This document shows, piece after piece, positions 31,982 through 42,191 of a stretch of 64,000 nucleotides of DNA. The notes below the pieces were generated by a model. The model saw nothing but the letters and a program-made list of their open reading frames with translations, was not told the DNA's origin and searched no databases. The DNA is from Prunella strophiata (Eukaryota; Chordata; Aves; Passeriformes; Prunellidae): positions 186,001 through 250,000 of the forward strand of contig JAZBQD010000006.1 in the NCBI GenBank assembly GCA_036583965.1, read 5' to 3'. A program made the position numbers and the translations under genes. How positions within the stretch are numbered: position 1 is the first letter of the stretch; each line of letters starts with the position of its first letter.

Positions 31982-34900
31982 GTGCGACAATCCTGGAGTG
32001 GTGGGGGGGAGGGGACAGAGAGGACCCGGGGGTGACAGAGGGGACAGGGGGGGATGGAAGGAGGGAACAGGGGGGAAAGAAGGGACACGGAGGGTATTGA
32101 AAGGGGGCAGTAGGGGATGGAGGGGACACGGGGGTCACGGGAGGTGACAGTGGGTCACAAAGGGGACAAGAGGGGATAGTAGGAAGGGAGGAGGTGGCAG
32201 AGAGGTGGGGGGGTGACAAAGGAATAGAGGAGACAGCAGAGCCCTCCAGGGAGGGGACAAAGGGGACCCTGAGAGGACACAGGGAGCCACTGCAGGAGGC
32301 CATAAGTGCCCCAAGGTCCCTGACACCTCCCCTGTCCCTTCTCCAGCTGTCCCGGGCCCTGCTGCAGCCACAGGTCATCGTGGTGGAAATCCTGGGCAAG
32401 CTGCTGGCCACCCTACCCAGGCTGGACGATGTGATGCTGCTGAAGCTGTGCCCAAGCTGCCTGTACTGGGGCCTGGTGGACTTCACCAGGGACCTCCAGG
32501 CCACCCTGTACAGCATTGATGACATCTGGTGGCACCACAATGTCACCTCTGATGATGACCCTGTCACCTCCCTGAGCCAGGCCCTGGCCACCTACAAGAG
32601 CACCCCATGGACCCCCCAGAACCATGTGATAATGGCAGCCAGCAAGTGGCAGGGGTTGGTGGCTGTGATTGTGGACAGGTGGGTCCAGCTGGCCAGGGCA
32701 GCCTCCAAGCTCCACAATGCCTGCAGGGAGGTGGTCAGAAAGGTGGCCCACATGGAGGCCGATGCCGCCACTTCGGCCAAGAACCTGCAGGACAGGGCTG
32801 CCCATTATGGGACAGCTCGGGAGAACATGATGGAGCTGGGTCAGGCCCTGGGCAGGGAGGAGGGGGCCAAGGAGTTGGCCAGGTGTGAAGCCTGGGTGAG
32901 CAGACAGGCCAGGGAAGGTTCCAGGAAGGCAACAAGGGCTACCATGGTGAGACAGCGGATGGAGGAGGCCCTGGGGCTGCTGGAGAGTTTGGTGGCCGCG
33001 TGTGACGAAGCCACCGTGTTCCCCCGGGAGCTGCACCGCCTGCTCAGAGACATCGAGGCTGCCCTGAAGGGGACAAATGAGGTGTCCCCCAATGTCCCTG
33101 AGGCCTTGGTGTCCAGGGTGGCCGTGGCTGAGCAGCTGTGGGAGGCCAATGCCCGCCTGGCCAAGGATCACCTGCTGGGGACACTTCCAGACACCAACAA
33201 GTTCTATATCAATGGTCGTCCTGCTGGCCCCAGTGCCTGTGAGGTGGCTGAGCGGTGCCAAAGAGCCACTGAGGACATCCCAAGGCTTCTTCAACCCCTG
33301 GAGCATCCCCAGAGTGTCCCCAGGATGTCCCCAGTGAGCATGGAGCTCAGAGAGGTGCGATGGCGGGGGGGGGGGGGGGGGGTGAGAGGGGAGAGAAGGG
33401 GACAGAGAGGACACTGGCAGGGGGGAGGGGGCACGGGACAGGGAGGGGGCAGTTGGGGATGGGGGAACACGGGCAGGTGGGGATACGGGGGCTGGCATGG
33501 GGTGGCAGGGGCTACGAGTGTGGTGGCAGGGGGTGGCAGAGGGTACAGCAGAGGGGCAGGGGGTGGGAGGGGCTATGAGGGGAGGGGCACGGGGTGGCAG
33601 AGGGAACAAGAGGCTGACAAAGGGATGGAGGGGACAAAGGGGACCCCACGAGGGGCAGGGGCCACCCCAAAAGCCGTAACTACCACAAGGTGCCTGACAT
33701 CTCCCTTGTCCCCTCCCCAGCTGTCCCCGACCCTGCTGCAGCCACAGGTCACCGTGGTGGCCATCCTGGGTGATCTGCTGGCCACCCTGCCCAAGCAGGA
33801 TAAGATGCAGTTCGTGTCAGCAAGGAACCTGTACGAGGGCCTGATGGACTTCACCACGGGGCTACGGGCCACCCTGTACAGCATTGCTGTCCCCTCCAAT
33901 GATGATGACCCTGTCACATCCCTGAGCCGGGCCCTGGCCACCTACAAGAGCACCCCATGGAGCCCCCAGAACCATGGGACATTGGCAGCCAGCAAGTGGC
34001 AGAGGGCGGTGGCTGTGATTGTGAACAGCTGGACCGAGCTGGCCAGGGCAGCCACCAAGCTCCTCAACACCTGCAGGAAGGTGGGCAATGAGGCTGGCCG
34101 ACATGGTGGCCTCCATCACCGCCCGGGCCAGGGAGCTGCAGGACGAGGCTGCCAATTATGGGACAGCTCAGGAAAACATGATGGAGCTTGGTCAGGTCAC
34201 GGGTGGGGAGGAGGGGGCCGAGGAGGTAGCTGGGCGTGAAGCCTGGGTGAGGAGACAGGCCATGGTGACTACCAGTGAGGCAAAAAGGGCCTCCATGGTG
34301 AGAAAGCGGATGGAGGAGGCCCTGGGGCTGCTGGAGCGTTTGGTGGCCATGTGTGACAAAGCCACCGCCTTCCCCCGGGAGCTGCAATGCAGGCTTGAGG
34401 ACATCGAGGCTGACCTGAGAGGGACAAATGAGGCATCCCCCAATGTCCCTGAGGCCTTGGTGGCCAAGGTGGCTGAGACTGAGCAGCTGTTGGAGGCCAA
34501 CGCCCACCTGGCCAAGGATCACCTGGTGGGGACACTTGACTGTCTCTTCAAGTTCTATATCAATGGTGGCCCCACCAGCCCCAGTGCCTGTGAGGTGGCC
34601 GAGCGGTGCCAAAGAGCAATCGAGGACATCCCAAGGCTTCTTCGACCCCTGGAGAGTCCCCAGAACGTCCCCATGGCATCCCCAGGGAGCATGGAGCTCC
34701 AAGAGGTGTGACGGGGGGAGAGGGGAGAGAGGGGACACCTGGGGGTGGGGGGAGGGGGCATGAGGCGGGGAGGGGGCAATGGGGGACAGGAGGGACACGG
34801 GTTATGGTGAGAAGGGACAGGGAGTCTCAAAGGGGACAGGAGGTAGGGAGGTGACAGGGAGGGGGAGGGGAAAGAGGGGGAGGGGCAGTGGGGGACGGGG

Positions 34901-37900
34901 GGGACACGGGGCCTGGCACGGGGTGGCAGAGGGGACAGCAGGTGGGGCCGGGGCTACGATTGTGGTGGTAGGGGGTGACAGAAGGGACAGCAGAGGGGCA
35001 GGGGCCAGGAGGGGCTACGAGGGGAGGGGCACGGGGTGGCAGAGGGAACAAGAGGCTGACAAAGGGATTGAGGGGACAAAAGGGGACCCCTCAGGGCACA
35101 GGGGGCCACCCCAGGAGGCCGTAACTGCCCCAAAGTCCCTGACACATCCCCTGTCCCCTCCCCAGATATCCCTGGCCCTGCTGCAGCCACAGGTCACCGT
35201 GGTGGCCATCCTGGGCAAGCTGCTGGCCACCCTGCCCAAGCAGGATGAGAGGCAGTTCATGTCTCCAAGGAACCTGTTCAAGGGCCTGGTGGACTTCACC
35301 AGGGGGCTCCGGGCCACCCTGTACTGCATTGATGACACCTGGTGGCGCCACAATATCATCTGTGATGATGACCCTGTCACCTCCCTGAGTCAGGCCCTGG
35401 CCGACTGCCAGAGCATCCCATGGGTCCTCAGGAACCATGTGATAATGGCAGCCAGCAAGTGGCAGGGGACGGTGGATGCACTTGTGAACTGCTGGGCTGA
35501 GCAGGCCAGGGCAGCCACCAAGCTCCGCAACACCTGCAGGGAGGAGATCAATAATGCAGCCGACAGGGTGGCCTACTTCACCGCCCGGGCCAGGGAGCTG
35601 CAGGACGAGGCTGCCAATTATGGGACAGCTTCAGGAAAACATGGTGGAGCTGGATCTGGCCCTGGGCAGGGAGGAGGGGGCCGAGGAGGTGGCTTGCATA
35701 TGGAGACAGGCCAGGGAGGCTGCCAGTGAGGCAACGACAGCCACCATGATGAGACAGCGGGTGGAGGCGGCCTTGGGGCTGCTGGAGCACTTGGTGGCTG
35801 CATGTGACAAAGCCACCGTGTTCCCTCGAGAGCTGCAGCGCCTGCTCAGGGACATCAAGGCCACCCTGGAGGGGACAAATGAAGTGTTCCTTGATGTCCC
35901 CGAGGACTTGGTGTCCAGGGTGACTGTGGCTGAGCGGCTGTGGGAGGCCAATGCCCTCCTGGTCAAGGATCACCTGGTGGGGACACTTCAAGATATCAAG
36001 TTCTATTTCGATGGTGGTCCCACCAGCCTCAGTGCCTGTGAGGTGGCTGAGCGGTGCCAAAGAGCCACTGAGGACATCCAAAGGCTCCTTCGACCCCGGG
36101 AGTGTCCCCAGAGTGTCCCCAAGGTGTCCCCAGTGAACGTGGAGCTCCAAGAGGTGCGATGGGGAGGAGGGGGAGAGTGGGACAGAGGGGACACGGGGCG
36201 GGGAGGGAGCAATGGGGGATGAGGGAACACAGGGGAGTGGTGAGAGGGGGCATGGCAGGAAGTGGGGAGGTGACCGAGGAGGGGAGATGACATGGCGGGG
36301 ATGGGACAGTAGAGTATGGGGGGACACAGGGGGGAGGGGACACAGGGGCTGGCAGAGGTGACAGCAGAGGGGGGGCAGGGGGTGGGGGGGGCTACGAGGG
36401 GAGGGGCAGGGGGTGGTAGAGGGAACAAGAGGCTGATAAAGGGATGGAGGGGACAAAAGGGGACCCCTCAGGGCAGGGGGCCACCCCAGGAGGACGTAAA
36501 TGCCCCAAGGTCCCTGACACCTCCTCTGTCCCCTCCCCAGCTGTCCCCGGCCCTGCTGCAGCCACAGGTCACTGTGGTGGCCATCCTGGGCGAGCTGCTG
36601 GCCACCCTGCCCAGGCTGGACGAGATGATGTTGCCCGTGTCTGCATTGCGCCTGTACTGGGACCTTGTGGACTTCACTAAGGGACTCCAGGCCACCCTGT
36701 ATGGCATTGATGACACCTGGTGGCACCACAATGTCATCTGTGATGATGCTGACCCTGTCACTTTCCTGAGCCGGGCCCTGGCTGCCTATAGGAGCACCCC
36801 ATGGACCACCTGGGACAATGTGACAATGGCAGCCAGAGACTGGGGAAATTTGGTGGCTGGGCTTGAGGAGAGCTGGGACGGGCTGGCCTGGGTAGCCACC
36901 AATCTCCGCAACAACTGCAGGAGGGTGGCTGCTGAGGCGGCCGACATGGTGGCCTTCACCACTGCCTGGGCCAGAAACCTGCAGGACAAGGCTGCCCGTT
37001 ATGGGACAGCTCGGGAAAACATGGTGCAGCTGGGTCGGGCCCTGGGTGGGGAGGAGGGGGCTGAGGAGGTGGCCAGGCATGAAGCCTATGTGAGGAGACA
37101 GGCCAGGGTGGCTGACAGCCGGGCAACAACGGCCACCATGGTGAGACAGTGGGTGGAGGTGGCCCTGGGGCCACTGGAGCGCTTGGCAGCCGCCTGTGAC
37201 AAAGCCACCGTGTTCCCCCGGGAGCTGCAGCGCAGGGTTTTGGACATTGAGGTCATCCTGGAAGAGACAGATGAGGAGTCCCCTGATGTCCCCGAGGACT
37301 TGGTGTCCAGGGTGGCTGAGGCTGAACGGCTGTGGGAGGCCAACACCCGCTTGGCCAAGGATCACCTGATGGGGACAGTTCACGACATCATCAAGTTCTA
37401 TTTTGATGGTGGTCCCAACAACCTCAGTGCCTGTGGGGTGGCCGAGCGGTGCCAAAGAGCCATCGAGGACATGCCAAGGCTCCTTCGACCCCAGGAGTGT
37501 CCCCAGAGCGTCCCCAAGGTGTCCCCAGTAAGCATGGAGCTCCAAAAGGTGCGATGGGGTTGGGGGCGGAGAGTGGGACCGAGGGGACACTGGGGCGGGG
37601 AGGGGGCACGAGGCGGGGAGGGGGCAATGGGGGATGGGGGAACACGGGGTATGGTGAGAGGGGAGAGGGGATCACAAAGGGGACAGGAGGGAGTGGAAGG
37701 AAGGGGGAGGTGACAGGGAGGTGGAGGGGAAAGGGGTGGAAGGGGCAGTGGGGAATGGGAATGACTGACGGGGGAGGGGACATGGGGCCTGGTGGGTGGT
37801 GGCAGGAGGGACAGCAGAGGGTGGCAGGGGGTGGCAGAGGGGATGAGGGGGTGACAAAGGGACAGAGGGGACAGCAGAGCCCTCCAGGAAGGGGAAAAAG

Positions 37901-38847
37901 GGGACCCTGGGAAGGCACAGGGGCCACCGCAGGAGGCCACAAATGTCACCAGGTCCCTGACACCTCCCCTGTCCCCTCCCTAGCCATCCCAGCTGCTGGA
38001 GGCTCATGTGTCCATGGTGGCCACCCTGGGTGCGGTGTTGGCCACCATGACCAGGTCACACTGGGGCATGTGGCGCTGTGTGCCCCCAAAGTCCCTGCAT
38101 GCGGCCCTGGGGAAATTCACCTCGAGACTCCGTGAGACCCTGGACCACAGCAGTGTCACCTCCCTGGGAAACTCCAGTGTCCCCTCCCTGAGACGGGCCC
38201 TGGCTGCTCTTGGGGCCACCCCTGGGACCACCTGGGCCAATGTGAGAATTGTGGCCAGCGCCTGGCGGGAGTTGGTGGCCAAGCTCACGGACAGCTGTGA
38301 CCAACTGGCCAGGGCAGCCACCGAGCTCCGTGAGAAGGTGGACCAGCAGCTGCTGGTGGCCCCAGACAAGGAGGAGGTGGCCCAGGAAATGGCCTCACAC
38401 AATGCCCAGGTGGTTGCAGCCACCAATGAGGCCACAGAAGAGGCTGTGGTCACCAGGCAGGCAAGGGAAGACACCAGGAGGAGACATTGGGCAGTGGTGG
38501 CCAAGGGGCCACTGCAGCGCTTGGTGGCCACGTGTAACAAAGCCACCTTGTTCAACTGGATCATGGAGCTGCGGCTCAGGGACATCGAGGCTGCCCTGAA
38601 GGGGACAAATGAGGTGTCCCCTGATGTCCTCCAGGCCTTGGTGGCCAAGGTGGCTGAGTTTGAGTGTCTGTGGGAAGCCAGTGCCTGCCTGGCCAACGAT
38701 CACCTGCTGTCAGCACTGTCGGTCATCGACAACATCCTCTTGAGTCTCTATGGTGGCCGCGGTGTCCTGGGTGGCCCCAGCATCCACGCAGTGTTTGCTC
38801 GGTGCCAAAAAGCCATCAAGGACATCCCAAGGCTGCTGGGACAGTGA
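31967..38847 (+). CDS. Central orphan gene: six coding exons, tandem-repeat helical protein
   Basis: Predicted exons are 31967-31981, 32347-33354, 33721-34705, 35166-36153, 36541-37548 and 37984-38847 (stop TGA 38845-38847). All internal exons are bounded by CCCCAG-type acceptors and phase-0 G|GTGCGA or similar donors, so exons can be added or skipped without breaking the frame. Four tandem internal exons encode repeats of about 330 residues, and a distinct terminal domain follows. If both one-base frame changes (exons 3 and 4) are consensus errors, the protein has about 1620 residues. Composition is helical and Ala/Arg/Glu-rich with no signal peptide or membrane segment at the start. I do not recognise the family. 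Confidence 0.6.
32347..33354 (+). CDS. Exon 2 (repeat unit A, 336 codons, intact)
   Basis: 1008 nt, fully open. Landmarks in order: LLQPQV near residue 5, a YSIDDIWWHHN segment near 58-68, a helix-rich middle with ARENMMELGQALGREEG, CDEATVFPRELH, LWEANARLAKDHLLGT, and CEVAERCQRATEDIPRLL near the end. The last codons (ATG GAG CTC AGA GAG) duplicate exon 1. The following intron (33355-33720, 366 nt) is also open in frame and would add a Gly/Arg-rich segment if retained. Confidence 0.7.
33721..34705 (+). CDS. Exon 3 (repeat unit B, one extra base)
   Basis: 985 nt; same landmarks as unit A. Compared with exon 5 (GAGGCGGCCGAC) it reads GAGGCTGGCCGAC, one T too many at about 34095, which shifts the frame. 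Downstream sequence stays open in the shifted frame to the donor. The donor is AAGAG|GTGTGA. Confidence 0.6.
35166..36153 (+). CDS. Exon 4 (repeat unit C, one extra base)
   Basis: 988 nt, starting ATATCCCTGGCC after CCCAG. An extra T near 35630 (GGGACAGCTTCAGG against GGGACAGCTCAGG elsewhere) shifts the frame in the YGTA-ENM block. Otherwise it keeps all landmarks (CDKATVFPRELQ, CEVAERC). Confidence 0.6.
36541..37548 (+). CDS. Exon 5 (repeat unit D, 336 codons, intact)
   Basis: 1008 nt, open throughout, same length as unit A. It uses the YFDGGP variant of the C-terminal segment and ends ATG GAG CTC CAA AAG before GTGCGA. Confidence 0.7.
37984..38847 (+). CDS. Exon 6 (terminal domain, 288 codons with stop)
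   Basis: It begins CCATCCCAGCTGCTGGAG after CCCTAG and is open to TGA. It shares the later half of the repeat (CNKATLFN, LKGTNEVSPDV, LWEASACLANDHLL, ARCQKAIKDIPRLL) but has its own N-terminal half (MWRCVPPKSL, then a basic/Ser-rich stretch). It lacks the start-codon cassette at its end. Confidence 0.7.
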   Translation, partial: PSQLLEAHVSMVATLGAVLATMTRSHWGMWRCVPPKSLHAALGKFTSRLRETLDHSSVTSLGNSSVPSLRRALAALGATPGTTWANVRIVASAWRELVAKLTDSCDQLARAATELREKVDQQLLVAPDKEEVAQEMASHNAQVVAATNEATEEAVVTRQAREDTRRRHWAVVAKGPLQRLVATCNKATLFNWIMELRLRDIEAALKGTNEVSPDVLQALVAKVAEFECLWEASACLANDHLLSALSVIDNILLSLYGGRGVLGGPSIHAVFARCQKAIKDIPRLLGQ

Positions 38848-38882
38848 TGTTACCACTGTGTCATTGGGGCAGTGACGTCACT
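38841..38882 (+). promoter_or_regulatory. Palindromic TGATGT/TGACGTCA cluster at stop codon
   Basis: ACAGTGATGTTACC at the stop is followed by GCAGTGACGTCACTGGGG with a perfect CRE at 38873-38880. Equivalent clusters sit at the stop of the other copies (29831-29855, 43633-43672, 57706-57775). Confidence 0.5.
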
Positions 38883-38887
38883 GGGGA

Positions 38888-39276
38888 GACTTGTGGCCCC
38901 TCGAGTGCCACCAGCTCCTTGTGTCACCAAGAACTCCTCAAGTGCCACCAGCCTGGGACAGAACTGGTGCCACAGGACAGGTGGCACTGCTGTGTCCTTG
39001 GTGCCACCTGTGCGGTGTCCCTGTGTCCCTGCAGTGTCCCTGGGGGTGGCCGAGGACGGTCACCTGCTGCTGGCCCTGTCCACGGTGGCCGTGTCCTGCC
39101 AGGTGGCCCAGTGGGGGGAGGGGACACCTGGGCACCAGCAGGCCACCAGTGGGCCATGGCCCTGCGGGGGGCGGGGTGTGGGAGGTGACGTCACCTCTTC
39201 CTGCCCCTTTCCGGCAGGTGCCATTCCTTGGACATTCGCTCTGGGTGTTCGGGGAGATCAAAGCAGCACTGAGAGA
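38888..39276 (+). promoter_or_regulatory. Promoter remnant with CRE (39186-39193)
   Basis: GGAGGTGACGTCACCTCTTCCTGCCCCTTTCCGGCAG repeats the promoter signature of the other copies. The gene it should drive is not visible; a CR1 fragment and the assembly gap follow. The region before it has no convincing exon, although CCCTGCAG|TGTCC at about 39034 resembles an acceptor. Confidence 0.45.
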
Positions 39277-39620
39277 TCAAAGGAACAATGGGAAGCGTTC
39301 CCCTGACTGATGGATGGAAAAAGGGATTTGCCTTCGCAAACAGTCAGGGCTTAGGGGTGCTCCTGTCCCAGCCGTGGGCTGCAGCTTTTCCACGAATATG
39401 CTGTGGGAGACAGTGTCAAAGGCCTTGCTGAAGTCCAAATAGACAACATCCACAACCTCTCCCACATCCACCAGGAGGGTCACCTGCTTATGAGAGGAGA
39501 GCAGGTTGGTCAAATATGACCTACCCCTCCTAAACCCCTGCTGCCTCGGTCTGATACTCTGGCCATCCTGTAGGTGCTGCATAATGACACTCTGTATAAA
39601 TTGCTCCATTATCTTGCCAG
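39277..39620 (-). mobile_element. CR1 LINE fragment (reverse transcriptase)
   Basis: A minus-strand frame contains YLDFSKAFDTVSH, the typical non-LTR RT signature, preceded by a basic QQGFRRGRS segment. CR1 is the main LINE of birds. It is 5'- and 3'-truncated. Confidence 0.9.
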
Positions 39621-39679
39621 CTACTGAGGTCTGGGCTCACTGGTTCTCCTCCACCCTGCACATCAGGAGGGGGAGGAGC

Positions 39680-39850
39680 TGCCGGAGCCCCCAACAAGGG
39701 AGGCAGCCGGTTCTGTGACAGTGGTTGGCAGCCCAGCGCTGGAGAGAACATCCAGTCCCCCTGCACCACATCCAGTCCCCCTGCAGCACATCCAGCCTCC
39801 CGGCACCACATCCTGCCCCGCTGCACTACATCCAGCCCACCTGCCCGCCT
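39680..39850. repeat. Fragment of class II gag spacer with CACATCCAG repeats
   Basis: CCAACAAGGGAGGCAGC and the following GTGACAGTGG match 49066-49100. A block of CACATCCAGTCCCCCTGCA-type repeats (about six) is longer here than at 49125-49165. The assembly gap truncates it. Confidence 0.6.
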
Positions 39851-39870
39851 CGCATCGCCTGCAGCTTGGT

Positions 39871-40370
39871 NNNNNNNNNNNNNNNNNNNNNNNNNNNNNN
39901 NNNNNNNNNNNNNNNNNNNNNNNNNNNNNNNNNNNNNNNNNNNNNNNNNNNNNNNNNNNNNNNNNNNNNNNNNNNNNNNNNNNNNNNNNNNNNNNNNNNN
40001 NNNNNNNNNNNNNNNNNNNNNNNNNNNNNNNNNNNNNNNNNNNNNNNNNNNNNNNNNNNNNNNNNNNNNNNNNNNNNNNNNNNNNNNNNNNNNNNNNNNN
40101 NNNNNNNNNNNNNNNNNNNNNNNNNNNNNNNNNNNNNNNNNNNNNNNNNNNNNNNNNNNNNNNNNNNNNNNNNNNNNNNNNNNNNNNNNNNNNNNNNNNN
40201 NNNNNNNNNNNNNNNNNNNNNNNNNNNNNNNNNNNNNNNNNNNNNNNNNNNNNNNNNNNNNNNNNNNNNNNNNNNNNNNNNNNNNNNNNNNNNNNNNNNN
40301 NNNNNNNNNNNNNNNNNNNNNNNNNNNNNNNNNNNNNNNNNNNNNNNNNNNNNNNNNNNNNNNNNNNNNN
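39871..40370. other. Assembly gap, 500 N
   Basis: Exactly 500 N. Confidence 0.99.
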
Positions 40371-40921
40371 ATTATAGATACTTGTGGGCCTGGCTCCTGT
40401 GCCCAAGATGGATCCTGCGGGGTACAGAACCCCAGTATACATGCTCAATAGAATCATCCTTTACACGCAGACTTGAAATAATGTCCAATCAAACAACTTG
40501 ACCTTGATTCTTAAACCAGCCACGCAACAACAGAAGTCAGTTAAGTTACCAGATTCGATTGGCAGTGAACTTACCTGCTCACAGAGGAGGGGGGTCTGAG
40601 GACAATTAATACGAGTAATGCTTGCCTAGAGATTGATGATTTGTAGCATGTAATTTAAAACCTTAGCTCAAAATATTAGAACCCAACTAACCTATGTCTG
40701 CGAACACAAAAAATGGCCCCTGTTTGAAAAATTCCAATTGGTGGGACAACTGGTCACCTGGAACGGTTAAATGGGGGAAGAAAGAAAATCGGTCTTCTTT
40801 GTGGTGTGGAGCCATAGCAAGTAAAATATTCTACCATTGGGCCAATTCATGTCTAGCTGGATAGTAACCAGACGTGTCCACAGCAGCATCATGCTTGCAA
40901 GTGGTAATAGAAGGGGGACAA
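40371..40921 (+). mobile_element. Unassigned, possibly 3' internal part of a provirus
   Basis: AT-rich, without long frames. It ends in a purine run AGAAGGGGGACAA just before a possible LTR start. No coding content recognised. Confidence 0.3.
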
Positions 40922-41558
40922 TGGCAAAAAATTAAATGTTAAATAAAAGAACAGAGTGATCAGAATGACCAGAGATATGCTTGAACAGTACGAGAAACTG
41001 AGAAAGTGGAATTCGAACTTTGAAAGGCTGATTGCAGGCTAGCCAGCCTGATAAATAGTTAGAGGGAAAGAATTGTTTAAAATAGGCTGAGAACACTGTT
41101 GTAAAATAGTTTTTAATTGTTTAAGCATGTACTGTTGTTTGGTATTTTAAAAGGGATTAAGGGCATATAGAAATAGGGTACTCAAGGACCATTGATATAC
41201 CTAAGTAAAGTGCACCACCCAAAGCGAAACGAGCCCAGCTGCACAGAACTGCATGGGCAATCAAATGCCTTAAACTTCATGCAAATGATAGGATCCAAAA
41301 AGAAACCAATCCAAAGGGACATAAAACAGGGACGGATAAAAACAGGGGGCTTCTGACCCCACCTGAATTTGTGCCGCTCCATCTGGGAAACGGGGGACTC
41401 GCTACAGCTGCTGCTGAGACGACCAGCGCCAGTGCTGCAGCATCCTCGAAGGAACGCTCCTGCTTGCCCGCAGGGGCCCATTGCTTTAGGCCCTTTTTCT
41501 TTTATAATAAATGCGTGAAAATCACTTTAGTACTGGGAGTGTGCTCTTGTTTTCAACA
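40922..41558 (+). mobile_element. Probable LTR (family G)
   Basis: It starts TGGCAAAAAATT after a purine tract, carries AATAAA at 41507-41512, and ends TTTTCAACA. Gene-family intron sequence follows immediately. The 5' boundary is uncertain. Confidence 0.45.
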
Positions 41559-42191
41559 ATAGAGTCCCCACGTTGATGGAGAGGAGGGGGGCAGGGGGGG
41601 GAGGGGGGAGTGGGACAGAGAGACACCCGGGGGTGGAGGGGGCACGGGCAGTGGTGAAAGGGGGCAACAGGGGATGGGGGGGGGACATGGGGCTGGTGGG
41701 AGGGAGAGGGGGTCGCCAAAGGGGACAGGAGGGAGTGGAAGAAGAGTGGGAGTGACGGGGAGGAAAGGGGGGGAAGGGGGGGCAGTGGGGGATGGGGGGA
41801 CACAGGGCGGGGAGGGACACAGGGGATGGAGGGAAGTGGCAGAGGGGACATCAGAGGTGGCAGAGGATGGCAGAGGGGGCCGCAGATGGAGGCGGGGGGG
41901 CCCAGAGGGGACAGTGGGGACATCAGAGGTGGCAGAGGATGGCAGAGAGGGGGCCAGGGCAGAGAGGAGGCGGGGTGGGGGCCAGTGGGGGGGGGGGCAG
42001 AGGGGGGGACAGTGGGGGGCAGGAGGGGCCAGGGGCTACAAGGGGAGAGGCAGAGGTTTAACAAGGAGGGACATGAGGGGCCAGCAGAGCCATCCAGGGA
42101 GGGACAAAGGGGACCTCGGGAGGGCACAGGGGCTATCACAGGAGGCCACAAGTGCCACCAGGTCGCGACACTTCCCCATGTCCCTTATCAG

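Larger units (their letters stand above)
31255..31990. promoter_or_regulatory. Palindromic head-to-head promoter and first-exon region
   Basis: The left arm (about 31255-31610) and right arm (about 31630-31990) are reverse complements with centre near 31620. Shared landmarks are GGGAACACTC, CCCGGGT-ACAGTTGGGGACATG and GTCCTGTTG. The right arm keeps the ATG, donor and CRE. In the left arm the first-exon ATG reads ATA (31272-31274), the GT donor reads AT, and the CRE is scrambled (TGACAGTC near 31400). The arrangement suggests an inverted duplication of the promoter that made two divergent genes, of which one survives. Confidence 0.7.
31982..37983 (+). other. Introns of the central gene (five, 365-460 nt)
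   Basis: Introns at 31982-32346, 33355-33720, 34706-35165, 36154-36540 and 37549-37983 are strongly G-rich on the coding strand (GGGGACAGAGGGGAC, GGAGGGGGCA) and end in a near-identical CCTGACACCTCC..GTCCCCTCCCCAG. They are clearly duplicated with the exons. G-runs may form quadruplexes. Confidence 0.65.
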
